Shown here: one piece after another, positions 13,405-26,890 of the stretch
Position numbering within the stretch: position 1 is the stretch's first letter
Layout of the letters: every line of letters starts with the position of its first letter
Assembly (NCBI RefSeq): GCF_047511655.1
Contig: NC_133389.1
Coordinates: forward strand, 24,434,501-24,498,500
Source of the DNA: Castor canadensis
Lineage: Eukaryota; Chordata; Mammalia; Rodentia; Castoridae
Length of the DNA stretch: 64,000 nt
Direction: 5' to 3'
The notes under the pieces: model-generated
Databases searched by the model: none
Seen by the model: the letters and a program-made list of their open reading frames with translations, nothing else
What the model was told of the DNA's origin: nothing
Position numbers and translations under genes: made by a program

Positions 13405-14600
13405 CTTTGGGTTCTTCTCTCACAGCAGATCAGTCCCTTCTAGGACAAACAACCCATTCAAATTTTTCTTCTAGAGTAGGTAAAGAAGTAACAGGCCACC
13501 AGTTTTACTAACCTTATTAACAAAACACGTGAAATATATTAGCTAATCTGTCCATTTGACGGAGATATTGGGTAATTAATCCAGATAATAAATTTGAAAG
13601 CCACTGGAAGATAGAAAGTAGCAGACTATATAGAGAAACATCATCACCATCACCACCATTCGTCAATCATTAATTACCATCGCCTTATATGACTGACTAT
13701 TACGGAGAAAAGACAGAGGAAGAGCTAACTAGGTTGCAAATTCTGGGCTGGGCTACCTGCCCTTTGGCTGTAAAATGGACTAACTAATCCCTCTTATGTA
13801 TTACTATTAAAGAGTTTTGGCAACCTTTATAAAAATTTTGAAGCTGTGCTGAAAGGAAAAATATGGCAACATTAATTTCCAGCAATGGCTTATTCCAGCA
13901 GCAGGAGCCTAAATTTGCTTTCTCAGCTACTAATTTAAGTTGAAAATACAATGCCTGATGGCATCTGTCCTTCTCTGACCAATTTTTCCTTTTGAAACCT
14001 CCCTAAAATTATTAAGAAAAGCCTTGCAGAAATAGTTTCTTTATGTTAAAAATCACTTTTTTATGCTGCCACAGTTACTTCTTAAATGACCTTGTCTTGG
14101 CTCTGTGCCTTTTTCTCTCAGCCTTATCACACATCTGTTTGGGAAGAGACTAGTGACCAGGGAAGCCATTGCTAGTGATGGGAAGTAGTGCCAGTGTGGA
14201 CTGAGTGGCTAGCTCTCATCAGTGAAGACTGTCATCTTTCCTTTTGTCTTCCAGAGCCTGAACATCTAAAGAACAGTGTCCACATAGGAACATCCTCCCT
14301 ACCTCTCCAGTTTCCTTGCCCATCAGACTCCATCCCTTAGCATTTATGAAGGCTTTCTCGTGTTGTTTTTCTCTTCCTCTTCTCTATCTGTACCTCTTGA
14401 TCACATGATTCTTCATAATACAATCATATATTGGTTTGTGAGTCTACTTGTCTTTTTTCATATTTAAAGTGCCTATGTCCTATTCTCAACCATTTTGTTA
14501 ACTCTAATAAGACAGAGGCAGCTTCACAAAAACCACAGAGGCTAAGACATGTGATATAACAAACATGACCTTAGTAAGTACCCATTGAATAAACAGATAG
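13405..14600. other. Intron sequence, nothing assigned
   Basis: AT-rich single-copy-looking text; a short atcaccatcaccaccat run at about 13642 is the only simple-sequence feature. The block could include a diverged L2 near 14.3-14.5 kb. Confidence 0.45.
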
Positions 14601-14604
14601 AAAC

Positions 14605-14890
14605 AAAAATAGCTTAGTGCTCACTATGTGCCAAAAATTACAACAGCCCTTTAGTGAATTCATTTTAAGTGCAATCTATTGAACAACTGTTTTCCCAAGT
14701 TTAGGAATGAGGACCCTGAATCATTATGGGGGTCTTAAAGTTAAATCATGATAGAGCCAAGATTGCCCCTAGTGTGTGTGCAATAGTATTTAAAGGTGCC
14801 CATTCACAGATTTGTGATTTCAGGACTCACTTAACTTCTGTGGGATCCTGTTTCTCATCAGTAGAATGAGAGGGGCATCTCAAACAACTG
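14605..14890. mobile_element. MIR-like fragments, both orientations
   Basis: gtgctcactatgtgccaaaa with aggaatgaggaccctgaatc (14.6-14.75 kb) looks like antisense MIR. ttaacttctgtgggatcctg with ctcatcagtagaatgagagg (14.83-14.88 kb) looks like sense MIR. Both are weak. Confidence 0.4.
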
Positions 14891-15344
14891 GTGAAACCCT
14901 TTCTTACCTGATGAAGCGTTCGGAATACTAGTTGTGTTTTTCATCTGAGCTGTTTTTCTTATCTCCATGGTCTTGCCTTGGTTTCCACTGTCTGCTACAA
15001 AAATAACATTTTAATTTTATACTCATCTAAGTCTATAGGAATGAATCTCCTAAGGCAAACACAGAGTCTATCCATGAGATTATTATGTAGGAAGTAATTA
15101 TTCACCTATTTTACCTTGTTCCATATTCAGATGTATGAGTTGACAAATGCCCTAGATGCATTAGTACCAGGGCTTAAGGAGATAGCGAATTCTGTGGACT
15201 TCACATATTTGCATTTTAATATTTGCAGGATTTCCTCAATTCTGAATTTCTCACAAGCACTCTGGAATGTTGCCAATGTAATTATTAATAGTGGCATGGA
15301 AAGCCAAAAGAAGGGGGAGATGGAGAAAAAAGAAAAATAAGCCT

Positions 15345-16035
15345 CTCAGTAGGTAAAAACTCAGCAACTCTAAAATTCACCAATTCTTTACCTAAGGTTT
15401 GTAAGGCTCAGGTTCCCTTCAAGAGGAACTCTTGAATAATCATCATCTGGAAATCAAGGAGTTAATAAACTTTATTAGTACAGGAGAACACAGAAGATAA
15501 GCATTCAGCATGACATCACCAATAAATACATTATCCTACCATCTCCAAAACATACATAGCCTGTTACTTAAAATGAGATGCTTCTGACAGTTTTTTGGCT
15601 AGGTAGTGGGCCCTCCAAAAAGCCTTCAGTTTTGGAAGTCAACTTTGACTTTGCCACAGGATAAGAGAGTAAGGTCTCAATGAACCAGATATATGGCCAA
15701 AATACAAATTGTTTCTAATCCTGCAATCAGGCACCTGTCTTCTCTGGACTTTTGGAACAGCCCCTTCTTAATAGACTTTGCTAGCAACCCCCAACCAAAT
15801 TGTTCCTCCTTATGGCTAACAATGTAATGCTTAAAATATCACTGTCTTGCAGAAAACCCTGGAGATGGTCCCCACCATAGGTACTGAATTTAGGAGATTG
15901 TCCCTACACTCATCCTCTCCATAGGTACTGAACCAAACATCATAGTTTACTTGGAGCTGTCCTATTGTTGACATTGTAAATCCTGACTCCCAAGGTAAAC
16001 AGGAATATTGGTTACCCTATAACTGCTCTAGCAAC
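15345..16035 (-). mobile_element. Possible LTR or ERV fragment, unassigned
   Basis: An approximately 700-bp block with GC content above its surroundings. On the minus strand it has a late AATAAAG signal near 15475 and an internal duplicated phrase (cataggtactgaa at about 15877 and 15921). This is LTR-like in composition only. I could not name a family. Confidence 0.3.
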
Positions 16036-17184
16036 CAGGGCCAGAGCAATGATCTGTTCTCATTCCCTGATTTTTTTTTTTTTTTTGCATATTTCTCACT
16101 ACCTCTGCCTAGGATCTTATTCTCCCACTTGTCCCTTAATTCTTTTCGAGAGATTGATTGAATTCTCTTTCTTAAGCTATAGCATCAAAAATGCATTTTT
16201 TTTCTTGGAGACGCAGTTCACCTCTCTATAAATAGAACCATACTCTGTGGGGAAAAACAGCAGCCTTACATAACCTTTCACAAAAGCCCTACTCATTTTC
16301 TACCAGGACCAGAGAAGGGCCTACAGTTCATGAGCTAAGCAGAAACTTCTCTCACCGGGGGAACACTAGTAATTTTCATTCAGATTGATCCAGTCTGCAC
16401 AGCTGAGCCCCCATGTCCTCTTCCACACTCTGATTTGGAGCATGCCAGTCAAAGCTCATCTCTCCATCAGGCAGTACAGAGCAAAAGCTTCAAAATCTCA
16501 CACTGAGCTAGCATTCTGCCTATAAAGCTTTTCTCTTCTTTAAAAACTCAGTTACAACCTTTCTCCCCTGCCACAGAGGCCCTGGTAAATGAACACTTGG
16601 TCTGTTTCATGCCCTGAAGATCATTCCCAATCAAAAGGCAAGGTTCAGTATGGGGTCGCCTCGTCAGGGTCTCACTTTGAGCATGTGTGTGCTCTCAGCA
16701 TCAGACCTAAAGAGACAGAGGAGGGAGGGAGAAGGCCCCAGAGCCCCAGGGTCTCTTTCAAGTGCTTCCTTTTTTTCCCCTGAATCTGAGTATTTTTAAG
16801 GAGGAAAAGACTGGAGGGAAGGGAAGATATGAAATGAAAACCAGCTGACCCTTTTGAAATATGCCTTCTTATCTTGAGCATCAGTGAGAAATGAATGGAA
16901 AAGACAGATGGAACACCCAAAAAGCATTTTCACAAGTTTTTAATCTCAAGAAAAAATGAAATGTGTCATGGCCTCCATGAAATGTGTTAGTCTCTAAATC
17001 ACAAACCAGGAGACTCGCTGCTATTGGCATGGTTTGCCATTGCAAGATCATCTCCTGAAGCTAAAGGCTTCCAAAGAGGCTTCAAGCTAAGACTGAGCTA
17101 GTGTGCCTAGGACATTTCCCCTTAATTAGATGAGTACTTAAAATTGTGAAAACTTGAGGAAAAATCAGCCCGCTCCTCAGGTAG

Positions 17185-17305
17185 TGTTCTCAGTCACCTG
17201 GAACTCTAATTCAGTCTGGGAATGGCTTGAATTTCTGCATTTCTGACAATTTCCCAGGTAATGCAAATACTGTTGATCTGTGGATGACACTTTGAATAGC
17301 AAGAC
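17185..17305 (+). mobile_element. MER20-like hAT fragment
   Basis: The 3' two thirds of a MER20-like element (tcacctggaactctaattca, tttctgcatttctgacaa, cccaggtaatgcaaatactg, cactttgaatagcaag). The 5' end is missing. Confidence 0.65.
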
Positions 17306-17312
17306 CCTAAAA

Positions 17313-17455
17313 CACTGGTTCTCAAACTTGGCTGCATATTAGAATTGCCTGCAGATTAAAAACTACTTGTACCTGGGCCCCAACTCAGATTCTAAATGAA
17401 CCAGTATGAAGAGGGACTGAAAATTGTTACGATATACATTCAAGATGAGAACCAG
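17313..17455 (+). mobile_element. MER5/MER20-class hAT element with terminal inverted repeats
   Basis: Begins ctggttctcaaacttggctg and ends gatgagaaccag, giving visible terminal inverted repeats. The body has cagattaaaaactacttgta and cctgggccccaactcagatt. A complete small nonautonomous element lying directly after another hAT fragment. Confidence 0.72.
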
Positions 17456-17829
17456 CTTTCCAGAGCAAAGAGCCTAGAGACAAATTATACTTAGTACTCC
17501 ATGTTAACAAAGCATATGGATTGGCTGCTAGGCATGAAGAAAATACATATTGTCAACCAGAAAAGAATTAATAAGGGAGGACAGTGTGAATGTAAACTCC
17601 ACAGGAGTGTGTCATAGAGTGCCAAGTGTGATCAGTATTGGACAATGTCAGAACCTATTAGCCTCTAAATTCATCACAGATATGGATTACGACCCACTAA
17701 GCAATGTGCCTATTTTAAAATTGCCATTGAGCTATAACTTTCTTATTTCTAAATCTTTGTAATTGCAGCAATGAAATTGAGGAGGGTTCTAGAATGGGTT
17801 GCCCGTACCTATGAAATGTTATTTCCCAT

Positions 17830-18030
17830 ATTCAGATCATTCTAACAGCAGATAATGTTTATGACATATTTTAAGTATAAGTAAGGCACTGGAATAGATA
17901 TTTTATATATCTAACCACTAGAGTGATTGTTATCTCCAATTTAAAGGTGAGAAACAGAGGTTGATTTTTGTGCCCATCCACAGTTGGGAAAGTTGAGGTC
18001 CAGTGAGTTTAAGTGCCTGAATTAAAGCCA
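17830..18030 (-). mobile_element. MIR SINE
   Basis: Antisense MIR: aagtaaggcactggaataga, gttatctccaatttaaaggt, gagaaacagaggttga. Confidence 0.6.
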
Positions 18031-18450
18031 CTGGCTTGCAGGTTTTTCTCCTTGGGTTTTATGAATTCTCCCATCATAACCAAAGGCCACAGGACCATGT
18101 ACTTGGTTCTTCTGCAAAATCCAGCAGTGAATGGTGACCAAGTCAGTGGGACAAGTGGTACTAGGCCCAGAGACATGGACAGGTAGGGAGTTGATGACTT
18201 CTCCATGAGCTGCAGCTTAAAGCAAAGAGAAGATGCATCCATATTTGAAGAAATAGTAACAGAGGGAAAAATAAAGAGGAATGGAATGTATTGCAGAGAA
18301 AACAATCTTCAACATAATCTTAGTTTTTTTCTCTTTTGGTTCACCAAGAGCAATCAGGTGCACAGTTTGTGAAGAAGAAATGTTCCCACACTAATTCTAC
18401 TTCTATAAACAGATGAAGTCCTGTTATCCTTCTGCCCAGTAGTACTTTTC

Positions 18451-18519
18451 TTTTTTTTTATTCATTTATTCATATGTGCATACATTGTTTGGGCCCTCTG
18501 CCCTGCTCCCTCCCTCTCC
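18451..18519 (-). mobile_element. 69-bp LINE-1 3'-end insertion
   Basis: On the minus strand this is the last part of an L1 3' UTR (gcacatatgaataaatg, then a poly(A) of about nine). It resembles the 3' end of the L1 at 49.45-50.59 kb. Near-identical flanks (18436-18450 and 18520-18534, 13 of 15 bases equal) look like a target-site duplication, so this is an extremely truncated insertion and not a remnant of a longer one. Confidence 0.75.
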
Positions 18520-18579
18520 CCAGTAGTAGCTTTCAAAGTGAAAGCACATGTATACTAATAATCACATACATTTGCCTAG

Positions 18580-18730
18580 CTCTTTTACTTTGTGAAGTCC
18601 TTTTCCCTAGGCCAAATTAGTTAATGCCCATATAACCCTACTCTTGACATGTAGGGTAGACAGACTGATAAATTCACACTTGACACGTGAAAAAATCAGG
18701 ACCAGATCTGTCTACATAATTTGCTTACAT
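18580..18730 (-). mobile_element. MIR-like fragment
   Basis: gttaatgcccatataaccct and gtagggtagacagactgata resemble a decayed antisense MIR core. Confidence 0.4.
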
Positions 18731-18849
18731 TTGCAAATGATTGTATTGAGATTAGAAGCTCCTTGTTATGAACTTGTTTCAATCTACTCAAGCAATATTT
18801 GCTGAGTATGAGAAACTGTGATTGGTGAGAGAGAATCCTAAAGTGTTTG

Positions 18850-19240
18850 CAGCCCCAGCTAAGCTGTTATCATGCTTAGTTCTCCTGGCACCAGATACAC
18901 CAATCTTCTTCAAGTTCACTATCCTTCCTCCTTCCACAGGGTCTTTGCACCCATATTTTTTAACCTGTTTTTCCTCCCTTTCTCCCCAAACATCCTCTCT
19001 TTAGCTAAGTTAATTCATTCTTCAGATTCCAAGTCAACCACAACTTTTTTCAGAGATAACTTCTTTGATCTGTCTCTGGATCACTTTCTCATTATTCTCT
19101 CTTTTCTTCAAAGTCTTATCTCATTTGAAATGATGAATTAATTAATATGCTTAGTTGATTAGCCTGTTTATCTCAGTGAGCTCTGAGCTCCATCACCACC
19201 TTAACACAATGACTGCAACACTCAATAAACATGGGGAAGA
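18850..19240 (+). mobile_element. L2 LINE 3' region
   Basis: Sense L2 tail text: cttccacagggtctttgcac, agagataacttctttgatct, gagctctgagctccatcacc and caacactcaataaac at the end. The open frames at 18822-19141 fall inside it. Confidence 0.62.
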
Positions 19241-19494
19241 GGGTCAAGGGAGTGTGGGAGTGTATTTATAGCAACAAGTAACTAAGGGCTAGAGGAAAAG
19301 CTTTGATAGCTTCATTATTACCATACCTGTAGCTTGGCTGAAACATGATTGTACACCACTTGGCTTTTTTTTTTTTTCTTCAATCAATCTAAGGACACAG
19401 GGATGAGAGAATGACTTTATCAGCCCATCTGGCTAATGTTAATATATTAATGATCTAATACATAAACATTGTAGTAGATATTTTGCAGTGTGTC

Positions 19495-19680
19495 CCACTT
19501 TGTCTGCATTCTTTTTTAATGAGTACTTTGTTCTGTCTTGCATCCTACTTAGCTTTGTGTGTGCTTGTCACCTCCACTTGAAGATAAGCCCCTGAAGGGC
19601 AGTAATACTTTAAAACTTTCCATTTATCTACTTGTAACTCTTGGCAAATGCTTAGCAACTATTATGTAGAATCAAATATA
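19495..19680 (+). mobile_element. L2 LINE 3' fragment
   Basis: cttgaagataagcccctgaagggcag (19577-19602) is the L2 tail signature, followed by a diverged end. Confidence 0.5.
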
Positions 19681-21129
19681 TGATCTTACTTGATCTTTAT
19701 AATATCTCAATGATTGTTTTAGGCATTGAATATTTTACCTGAAAAATGAGATCACAAGTTTGGGGAGACAAAATATGTGACCCTGTCTGTATCCTAAATA
19801 TAAGACTATGCTTAATCTGTATTTTATGATGCATGATTTAGGAGATTTTATTTAGAAAAGTATATTAAATTTGGGGTTCTTGATTACCAGAAAGATATAA
19901 ACAAGGAGAGGGAGTTAAGGTGAGAAAAAATAAACATGATTAAGCTTTTTGGGGGAGGTATAAGGAAAGATTAAATGAACTAAATATTTATAGTCTGGTC
20001 AAGTAAATACAATACAGGAAGGCAAGAATGATTTACGTTTCAGCACAGAAGTGGCAGTGCCACTAAATGGGGGAAAACAGCAGCCAAGACCTAGATGGCA
20101 GGAGTGAGGGGAAGAACATTTAGAACAAAACTATCTAAAATGAATTGTAAAATAAATTTCAACAGCAAAAATTGATATGCTGCTGAAAAGTTTCCCAAGG
20201 GAAACAGTCAACAAAGCATCCCTGGGGATGTCTCAAACAAAAGAGAGAAATAACTAGACATTGTCTTGCAGGGAACAACTCTGCCCAGACATTAGACATG
20301 AAAGGGAAAGTTTTGCAGATTTTCTCTTTAATTTATATTCTTCTGGGATCCCATAAGGCTCAGCAAAGATGTGGGAACAATGGATGGAGGACTCTGAGTA
20401 CAGGGAGTAGGTTTAGAAGTATCAGTCTTGGCTCACATCTCTGAGTGGACACAGAAGGCAGCATGTTAGAGGCTACTTCCAGCATATCTAATGCTTTATT
20501 GTATCCAGAGACCTTTATTAGCCTATCCCATGGGAGGATGTGAAACAACTAAGGACGCAAATAAAAATTGAGGGAGGAGGTTCACACATGCAAGTGCAGG
20601 TATCTATTTGAAACCCACAATTTTACATCTTATAAATTTTATAATTATATTAGCTCCATACATTTTATTGCATTGGAGACATACCCAAGGTCAAATGGCC
20701 AGATTAGGACTTTTGACTTAGAATTGGTATCTTTTGTTAATAACTCTGTGATTTAGTCATTCTTTGGTTCCATCATATTCAGGACACTCTTATTGAGCCT
20801 CAGATGAAGCCTACTGCCCCAGCATCCTCTTTCCTGTGTTTCTCTACATAGACATAATAAACTGGGTACATCAGGATACTGACAAGGCAAAGGTTGATCT
20901 GCATAATCAATAGTCTTACAGTGACTAAGGCTATATTTTCTAGATCAAAATTAAGACACATTTGGAAGATGCTTACAGAAAACCTGGGCTAAAATAAATA
21001 TGCTAGAGTATTAGGCAATAACTTCTCCAAAGTTAGACTACTGATAACACCTATGCCTAAAAGCAAAAGTTTGCTTATTAGGAGAAACAGAATAACTATC
21101 AATAAAACTCATGTCTTAAATCAAATGGA

Positions 21130-21790
21130 GAAAAAGAATCCTAGAATTATCTTGCTGAACTCACAAATGGCCAACAAATTTATGGGAAAAATGTTCAATT
21201 TTATTAGCAATCAGGGAAATGCAAATTAAATCCATAATGAGATGTTAATTCACATCTACCAGATGATGGCAAATTAAGCAAATGAAAATACCAAGTGTTG
21301 GTGGAGACATGAAGCAAAGGAGATTTTCATAAGCTCCTCGTGGGGGTGTTTTATAAACGTGATGTGTCATTGCCTCCTAAAAGTAAATATGTCTTTTCCA
21401 TGACTCAGCAATTCCAAATATAGGGATGCACCTTAGACATGGTGGCAAGGTTTTACTGGGAAATATGTATAATGTTAAAAACATCACTAATGGCAACAGA
21501 AAAAATCTGAGTTCCCCAAAAGTCCATCAATAGTAACGTGGATAATTTCAGTTAATTAATATCAATGGAATATTATACAACTGAGTGGTTGAAACTCAGC
21601 CGTAAACATTCACACAGATGAATCCTAAATACTTAATATTTAGCCAAAACATAAGTCAGAGACCAATACACACATTATATTTGTTTTCTTACAACCACAT
21701 ACAGGCAAAGTAAAAAAGCATATTAAAGACACACGCATTTGTGGCAACTGTATAGAAAGCAAGGTATAAATAAACACAAAACTCAGAAAA
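21130..21790 (+). mobile_element. Old LINE-1 fragment (ORF2 C-terminal region)
   Basis: The sequence follows the L1 ORF2 C-terminal text in the sense direction (agggaaatgcaaattaaa, then the host-like 'ggaatattatacaactgag' segment near 21570) but is full of stops and small indels. There is no tail or duplication. It is an ancient mammalian L1M-type piece. Confidence 0.75.
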
Positions 21791-21794
21791 TGGC

Positions 21795-24700
21795 TCATAG
21801 GTACATATTTATTTCACTCTTATGGTTAGTGTGATCTTTAATAGTATTATTATTATTAATTATACCAGACACTACATGTAGGTACAGTTCATAATTTAAA
21901 TAAATTATAGAATGTTGAAACTAGTAACACAACCATAATTGATGTAGTCTACATCTTCATTTAACAATGAAAATTATGTTGCATGAAAAAGAAATATCTT
22001 CCATGTTAACATTAGATTTCAGAAATTCTATGAATCTATTATTTTAAATGAATTAGAGTTTTTTCTCTATCAAATGATGCAGGCACTAATTTAGAATTTC
22101 ATCTCTTATTTTGTACATAATCCCAACAAAACTCAGTCTCCTATTTCTTAGCAAACCAAAAGTTATTTTTAAAAAAGCACAGGGAGTAGTTTCAGCTGGA
22201 TATAATGAAATACATAAAATGTATTTTATGAATCCATAATAAAATTCTTAATAAATTATCCCTATAACATTATGTGACATAAAAACTTAGATTGTAGATA
22301 TGCACTGGATCTATGGAAAGCAGTTAAATCATGTCCTACCTACTTCTTAAAAGGCAGCTAAGTGAGTGGAGAAGTATTTCTAAAAGATTATGAAAATATT
22401 ATTGAAATCTAAAAATGTTGGTGCTTAACAAGAAACTTCAATTACTAAGACAAATGGCTTGAGTTAATATCATTTATTTTATCTGCTTAATTCCTTATCT
22501 CTTATAAAAATGTAAATGCAAATTTAAGAACATTTTAGATAGCTCCAAATAAAGTTATATTGATAAGCCTTCTTATTAGGTCACAATCCTCCAGCAAGTT
22601 GGTATTTTCATTAGATCATGTCATAAATATGCACTTAATTCAGTAGAACATTTTAATCCTAGAGTAACCTTCTGGAAAGAGCCAGTATTTAAAGGAAAGA
22701 AAGAATAAGGAAGAAATTGTAATAAATACCTATTGAGTTCCATCATAATAGTCACTAGTGGTCTAATGGGCCATCCTTCCTAAAAACTATGATATAGCTA
22801 TGTACTCAAGAGTTACAGAATTGAGGTTTGTTAAGTTAACCTCAAGTTTATCACAAAAACCACAAATAGACAATACACACTGAGCTCTAGGAATTTAAGA
22901 GAAAAGAAAAACCTTCCTACTCATGTCATACCAGAACAATAGACTTGAAAAATATGATTAATATATATGGTATGACCTGTGTGTTTCCTGGTTGGACTTT
23001 TCCCAAGAAATGAAAGCCGTGAATGATACGGTTGTTTAAAACTATTCATAAAAGCAATATATACACTGATATGACCATTGGCAAATAACCATCAATAATG
23101 AAAAAGAGGCATATTCAATCAAACACATTAGGCATTTCTAAAACATACCATTAGACATAGTTTAGGCATTTCTAGACTACCATGGAAAACATTTTTACTT
23201 AACAGCTGAGTTAAAGGAATTTGGTTTTAAACCTCAGGCTAAATTTGTCAAAGAACTTTAGAGCACTAGAGTAATTTTGATCATCAATCAGCCAACCTGC
23301 ATGTCTTCGTGTTAGTACAGTGCTGAACGTGAGAAATATAAGAAATCAACACTCTTGTGTGGGAGAAGCAAAAGTGTGGTACTAAATTGTGCTGCAATTT
23401 ACCTGAGTGCTGCAATTATAAAGGTGCATAATCATTTCCATTTTTTTCATATCACTAACTTGGCACATATAACATATAATTTTATTTGCACATTTTTACT
23501 GGTCTACAGGTAAGAGTAATCTGGATTGCTTATCCTTTCTTATTAAAAAGTTTAAGGTTCTTTTTACTTGAGGTCTTGAAAGAAAAAATCTTACATATCA
23601 CATTGGATCAGTGTCATGCCACAGATATTATCATGTTGTTAAGAAATGCTCTGATCTCTAAGAGTAGAAACTTTGACAAAAATTAAAGTTCTGTTATTCC
23701 AATCTGATAACACATTTGTGGACAAATAGAATGTTTATGTGATTATAACCTACCCTGCAGTGCTCACTTCTGTCTCTTCTTAAGGCTGGTGAGCTCTAGA
23801 ACTTCAGTTACACTGGCTATAAGAGGCCACAGGCAAGAGTCTCCTAAGGCAACAGTACTACTTTGGCTATTATTAAGGTCCAGCTTAATTCTACCAAAAG
23901 AAACACTCATGAAATTTTTAAAATTTATTTGTAAGGCAAATCTCCATGACTTTGCAAAATGCAATACAAGGTGTTAAGCACAGGGTCTGCAGATCAGGCA
24001 TTTGGATCCCCACTAGGAAAGACTTCCCCAAGCTGCATCGAGGCAGGTAGTATTCATGCTGCACAGCATAGAGATCTGAATTCTTCAGGGACAGCCTTGT
24101 GAGAAGCAAGCAGCCCACAAGAGGATGCCAAACAACCCCCTAACTCACTGTGTTTCAATCATGAGTTAGCGAGATCCCAAGCTACAATTCATTAAGGTAT
24201 AATTGTTGTGACAACTCATGGAACTCTTAAATGCTTCTCTGCAGCATTGTCATGAAACAGAGAGAGAAAGAAGACAGAAAAGAAGATGCCACATTTACAT
24301 TTTTGTGAATTGTAAATGTGCATAGTACTTCCCATTTCACTTTAGGAATTATGGTGTTTTTCCAGACCAAGTGACTTTTTAACCTTTAATTAATCAAGCA
24401 ATACTCAATGGGTTTATGTCATTATTCTTTTTACTCAAGCAAAACTAAGGTTTCCTATTATTTATGTATATAGTTCATCTAGGAGATAATCATCAAAGAT
24501 AGATTAATCCATCAAGAATTTCTCATTTCAGTTGGTACTTGTATACCAAATAACCAAACAAAGTAGTTATGTTTCTAATTTGATGTGAATCTCAAATCTT
24601 AATCCAAGCCAAATCTATGGAAAATGAGGAGAGCTGTAGCCAGTTCAGAAGAATTCACTCACTGTGAAATCATGAATGTCTTTCTGTATTAGAGCAATTC

Positions 24701-26890
24701 ACTCCAAAGTTACGTTTGGAGGAGAAATCACGGGAGTTGGGGAGGGGATAGAAATCATGTCTTGTTCTTTGAGTGTGTATATTTGTGTGTTAATTTAAGA
24801 CAATGAAGCTTTTTCTTCATAGTTATCCTGAATGGTAGAAGCATGAGGAAGATGTTTCCTATGCAAAGTTTAGGATGGTAAATTCTCCAAAGAAATAGTA
24901 AAGCTATTTGCTTTAAAATATAATCTCAGGCAGAGTCTCTCGTGGAAAGAATCAGTTCAAAAACTGAATTTGCCCAAGAAGTGAAGACTTAAATGAGGGC
25001 TCATATCCAGAAGCCTGTGATTATACTGGATCAGATGACTCTACTGCACACAATTGGAAACATCCCACTAGCAAATCTCATGCATTTGAGCTGTTGCGGA
25101 CTATGGTATTCATGAAATGGGAAACACAAGTCAGAAAGGGGAGATCTTGCTTCATAAAAGATGCTTCTGAGGTATCCATGTACTGGGATTCACTTAGAAG
25201 ATGAAGAATCATCCCTTGCCTCTGTAGAAAAAGTAAAAATATCTCCTTTCCTTAAACAAATCACCTCCCCAATTTCTTGTCAAACTTCCTATTGGTGTAG
25301 AAGTCCATAGACTACAAACAACTGGCAAGGACCCTGTGTTCCAAGAGGGACATCTGACAGAGTTCCATTCAGGAAGTCAGATAGGATTAATTTTTTTCTT
25401 CCTCAATAAAAACAGTGAGGAAGTTTGCAGAAAGGTTAACTTGCTAGGGAATAAATGTAAGTCATACACACTGAGAAGTCATAAATCTCTTCCCAGAAGA
25501 AAAAAATGCCCATCAGCAGCTCATGCCAGCCCAGCTTTTAAGAACATTAAAGCAAATGCACTGAGCCTAATATATTCACATATAACACATGTGGTAGCCA
25601 TTTCACATGCTTCATAACTCAGAGGGCAGCTGCTGCTGGATGGGAAATGGATACTGTGACAGGTCACTAATAATTTATACTGCAGCACTCACAGAGCACA
25701 GGACTGCTGCCCTAACCAGGGTCCTGCCGCGCTCCCAGCACCCCATAGCCAATCCAAATGGGGGAATCTGACCTGCTTTGGTTAGAAGAATGGGAAGGAA
25801 ATGGACAGGCCAAGCAGCAAGCCTCACTTCACATGTCCAAACTACGTAAATGCTCACAGAATGCAATCCAAACATACAAGAAGTATTAATTAATTAATTA
25901 ATGGTATACCTTCTACTTCATTAACATTCACATCTAAAATTCCATCTCACCTAAGATCCCAAGACAATATTTGGCACCTCTACCCATGTCAAATACAGAA
26001 GACAGTGTTTTACAAGAGCCAACTGAAAAGCCTCTAACCTCCCTCAGCATCAAGTCCTCACCCTATGCTGACACTGTTCAGGAATGTCCTTTATTATGAC
26101 ATAAGACTCTCCTAAAAGCCACAGCAGCTTCACACTTCACCTAGAAAGTGAGGAAGGACTCAGTGCAATAGTGTGAGTCTCCATAATCCTTTGTTACCAA
26201 TCAACAAAGTCTTTAAAACACTCTGCTGAATGAGAATTTCACTGCAGCTGAACTAGACATTTGGCCTTATTAATGGCACCTCCTACTGGTCCTTTTTTAG
26301 AGTAAGCTAAGCTTTCTTTATCATCAGTTCCCTGCCATGTTCCCAAAGAGGGGAAATTGTTACTAAGAAAAAAGTAACACAGATAAATGAGCAAAGACCA
26401 GAGTGATTCAAATTAGCAGTATCTTAAAAGTGCAACACCCATTTTTCTGGGACCTGTGCAAACTGCATCACAATTCATTGGTAAATAATAAAAATGGATT
26501 TCCAAGTGTAGAGTTTAAAGATCCACAAGCCTATTCACAGGCATGTCCCTTTCAAATGTATATTTTGTCTGCTTTTCCAGGCATAGATTTATCTATGAAG
26601 AGAACATTTTGAGGGGGCAATAAAAAAAAAACAGCAATAAGTAAATGATCTTAACTCTCCAGACAAGAAACTTAAATAAGTGGAAAGGGGATATTTAATT
26701 AATTTAAAGAATAACAAAACATATATTAAATCCATCTTCATTCAACTTACCCCAACCTTTGCCAGACAAGAGTCACTTGGGAAATGGTTTTAAAATATTG
26801 CCCTGTAGTTGACAAGACATGACTGTCCGTTTTTGCGCACTTGAATATTTCAATATTTTCAGACAAATCACTAGTCACCCTGAGTTCTGT
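21795..26890. other. Intron sequence, nothing assigned except a TTAA repeat
   Basis: Five kilobases with few recognisable repeats, which is low for this window. That could mean conserved or selected sequence near the promoter, or simply old unrecognisable repeats. Confidence 0.45.
25884..25902. repeat. (TTAA)n short tandem repeat
   Basis: attaattaattaattaatg, about four units. Confidence 0.85.
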
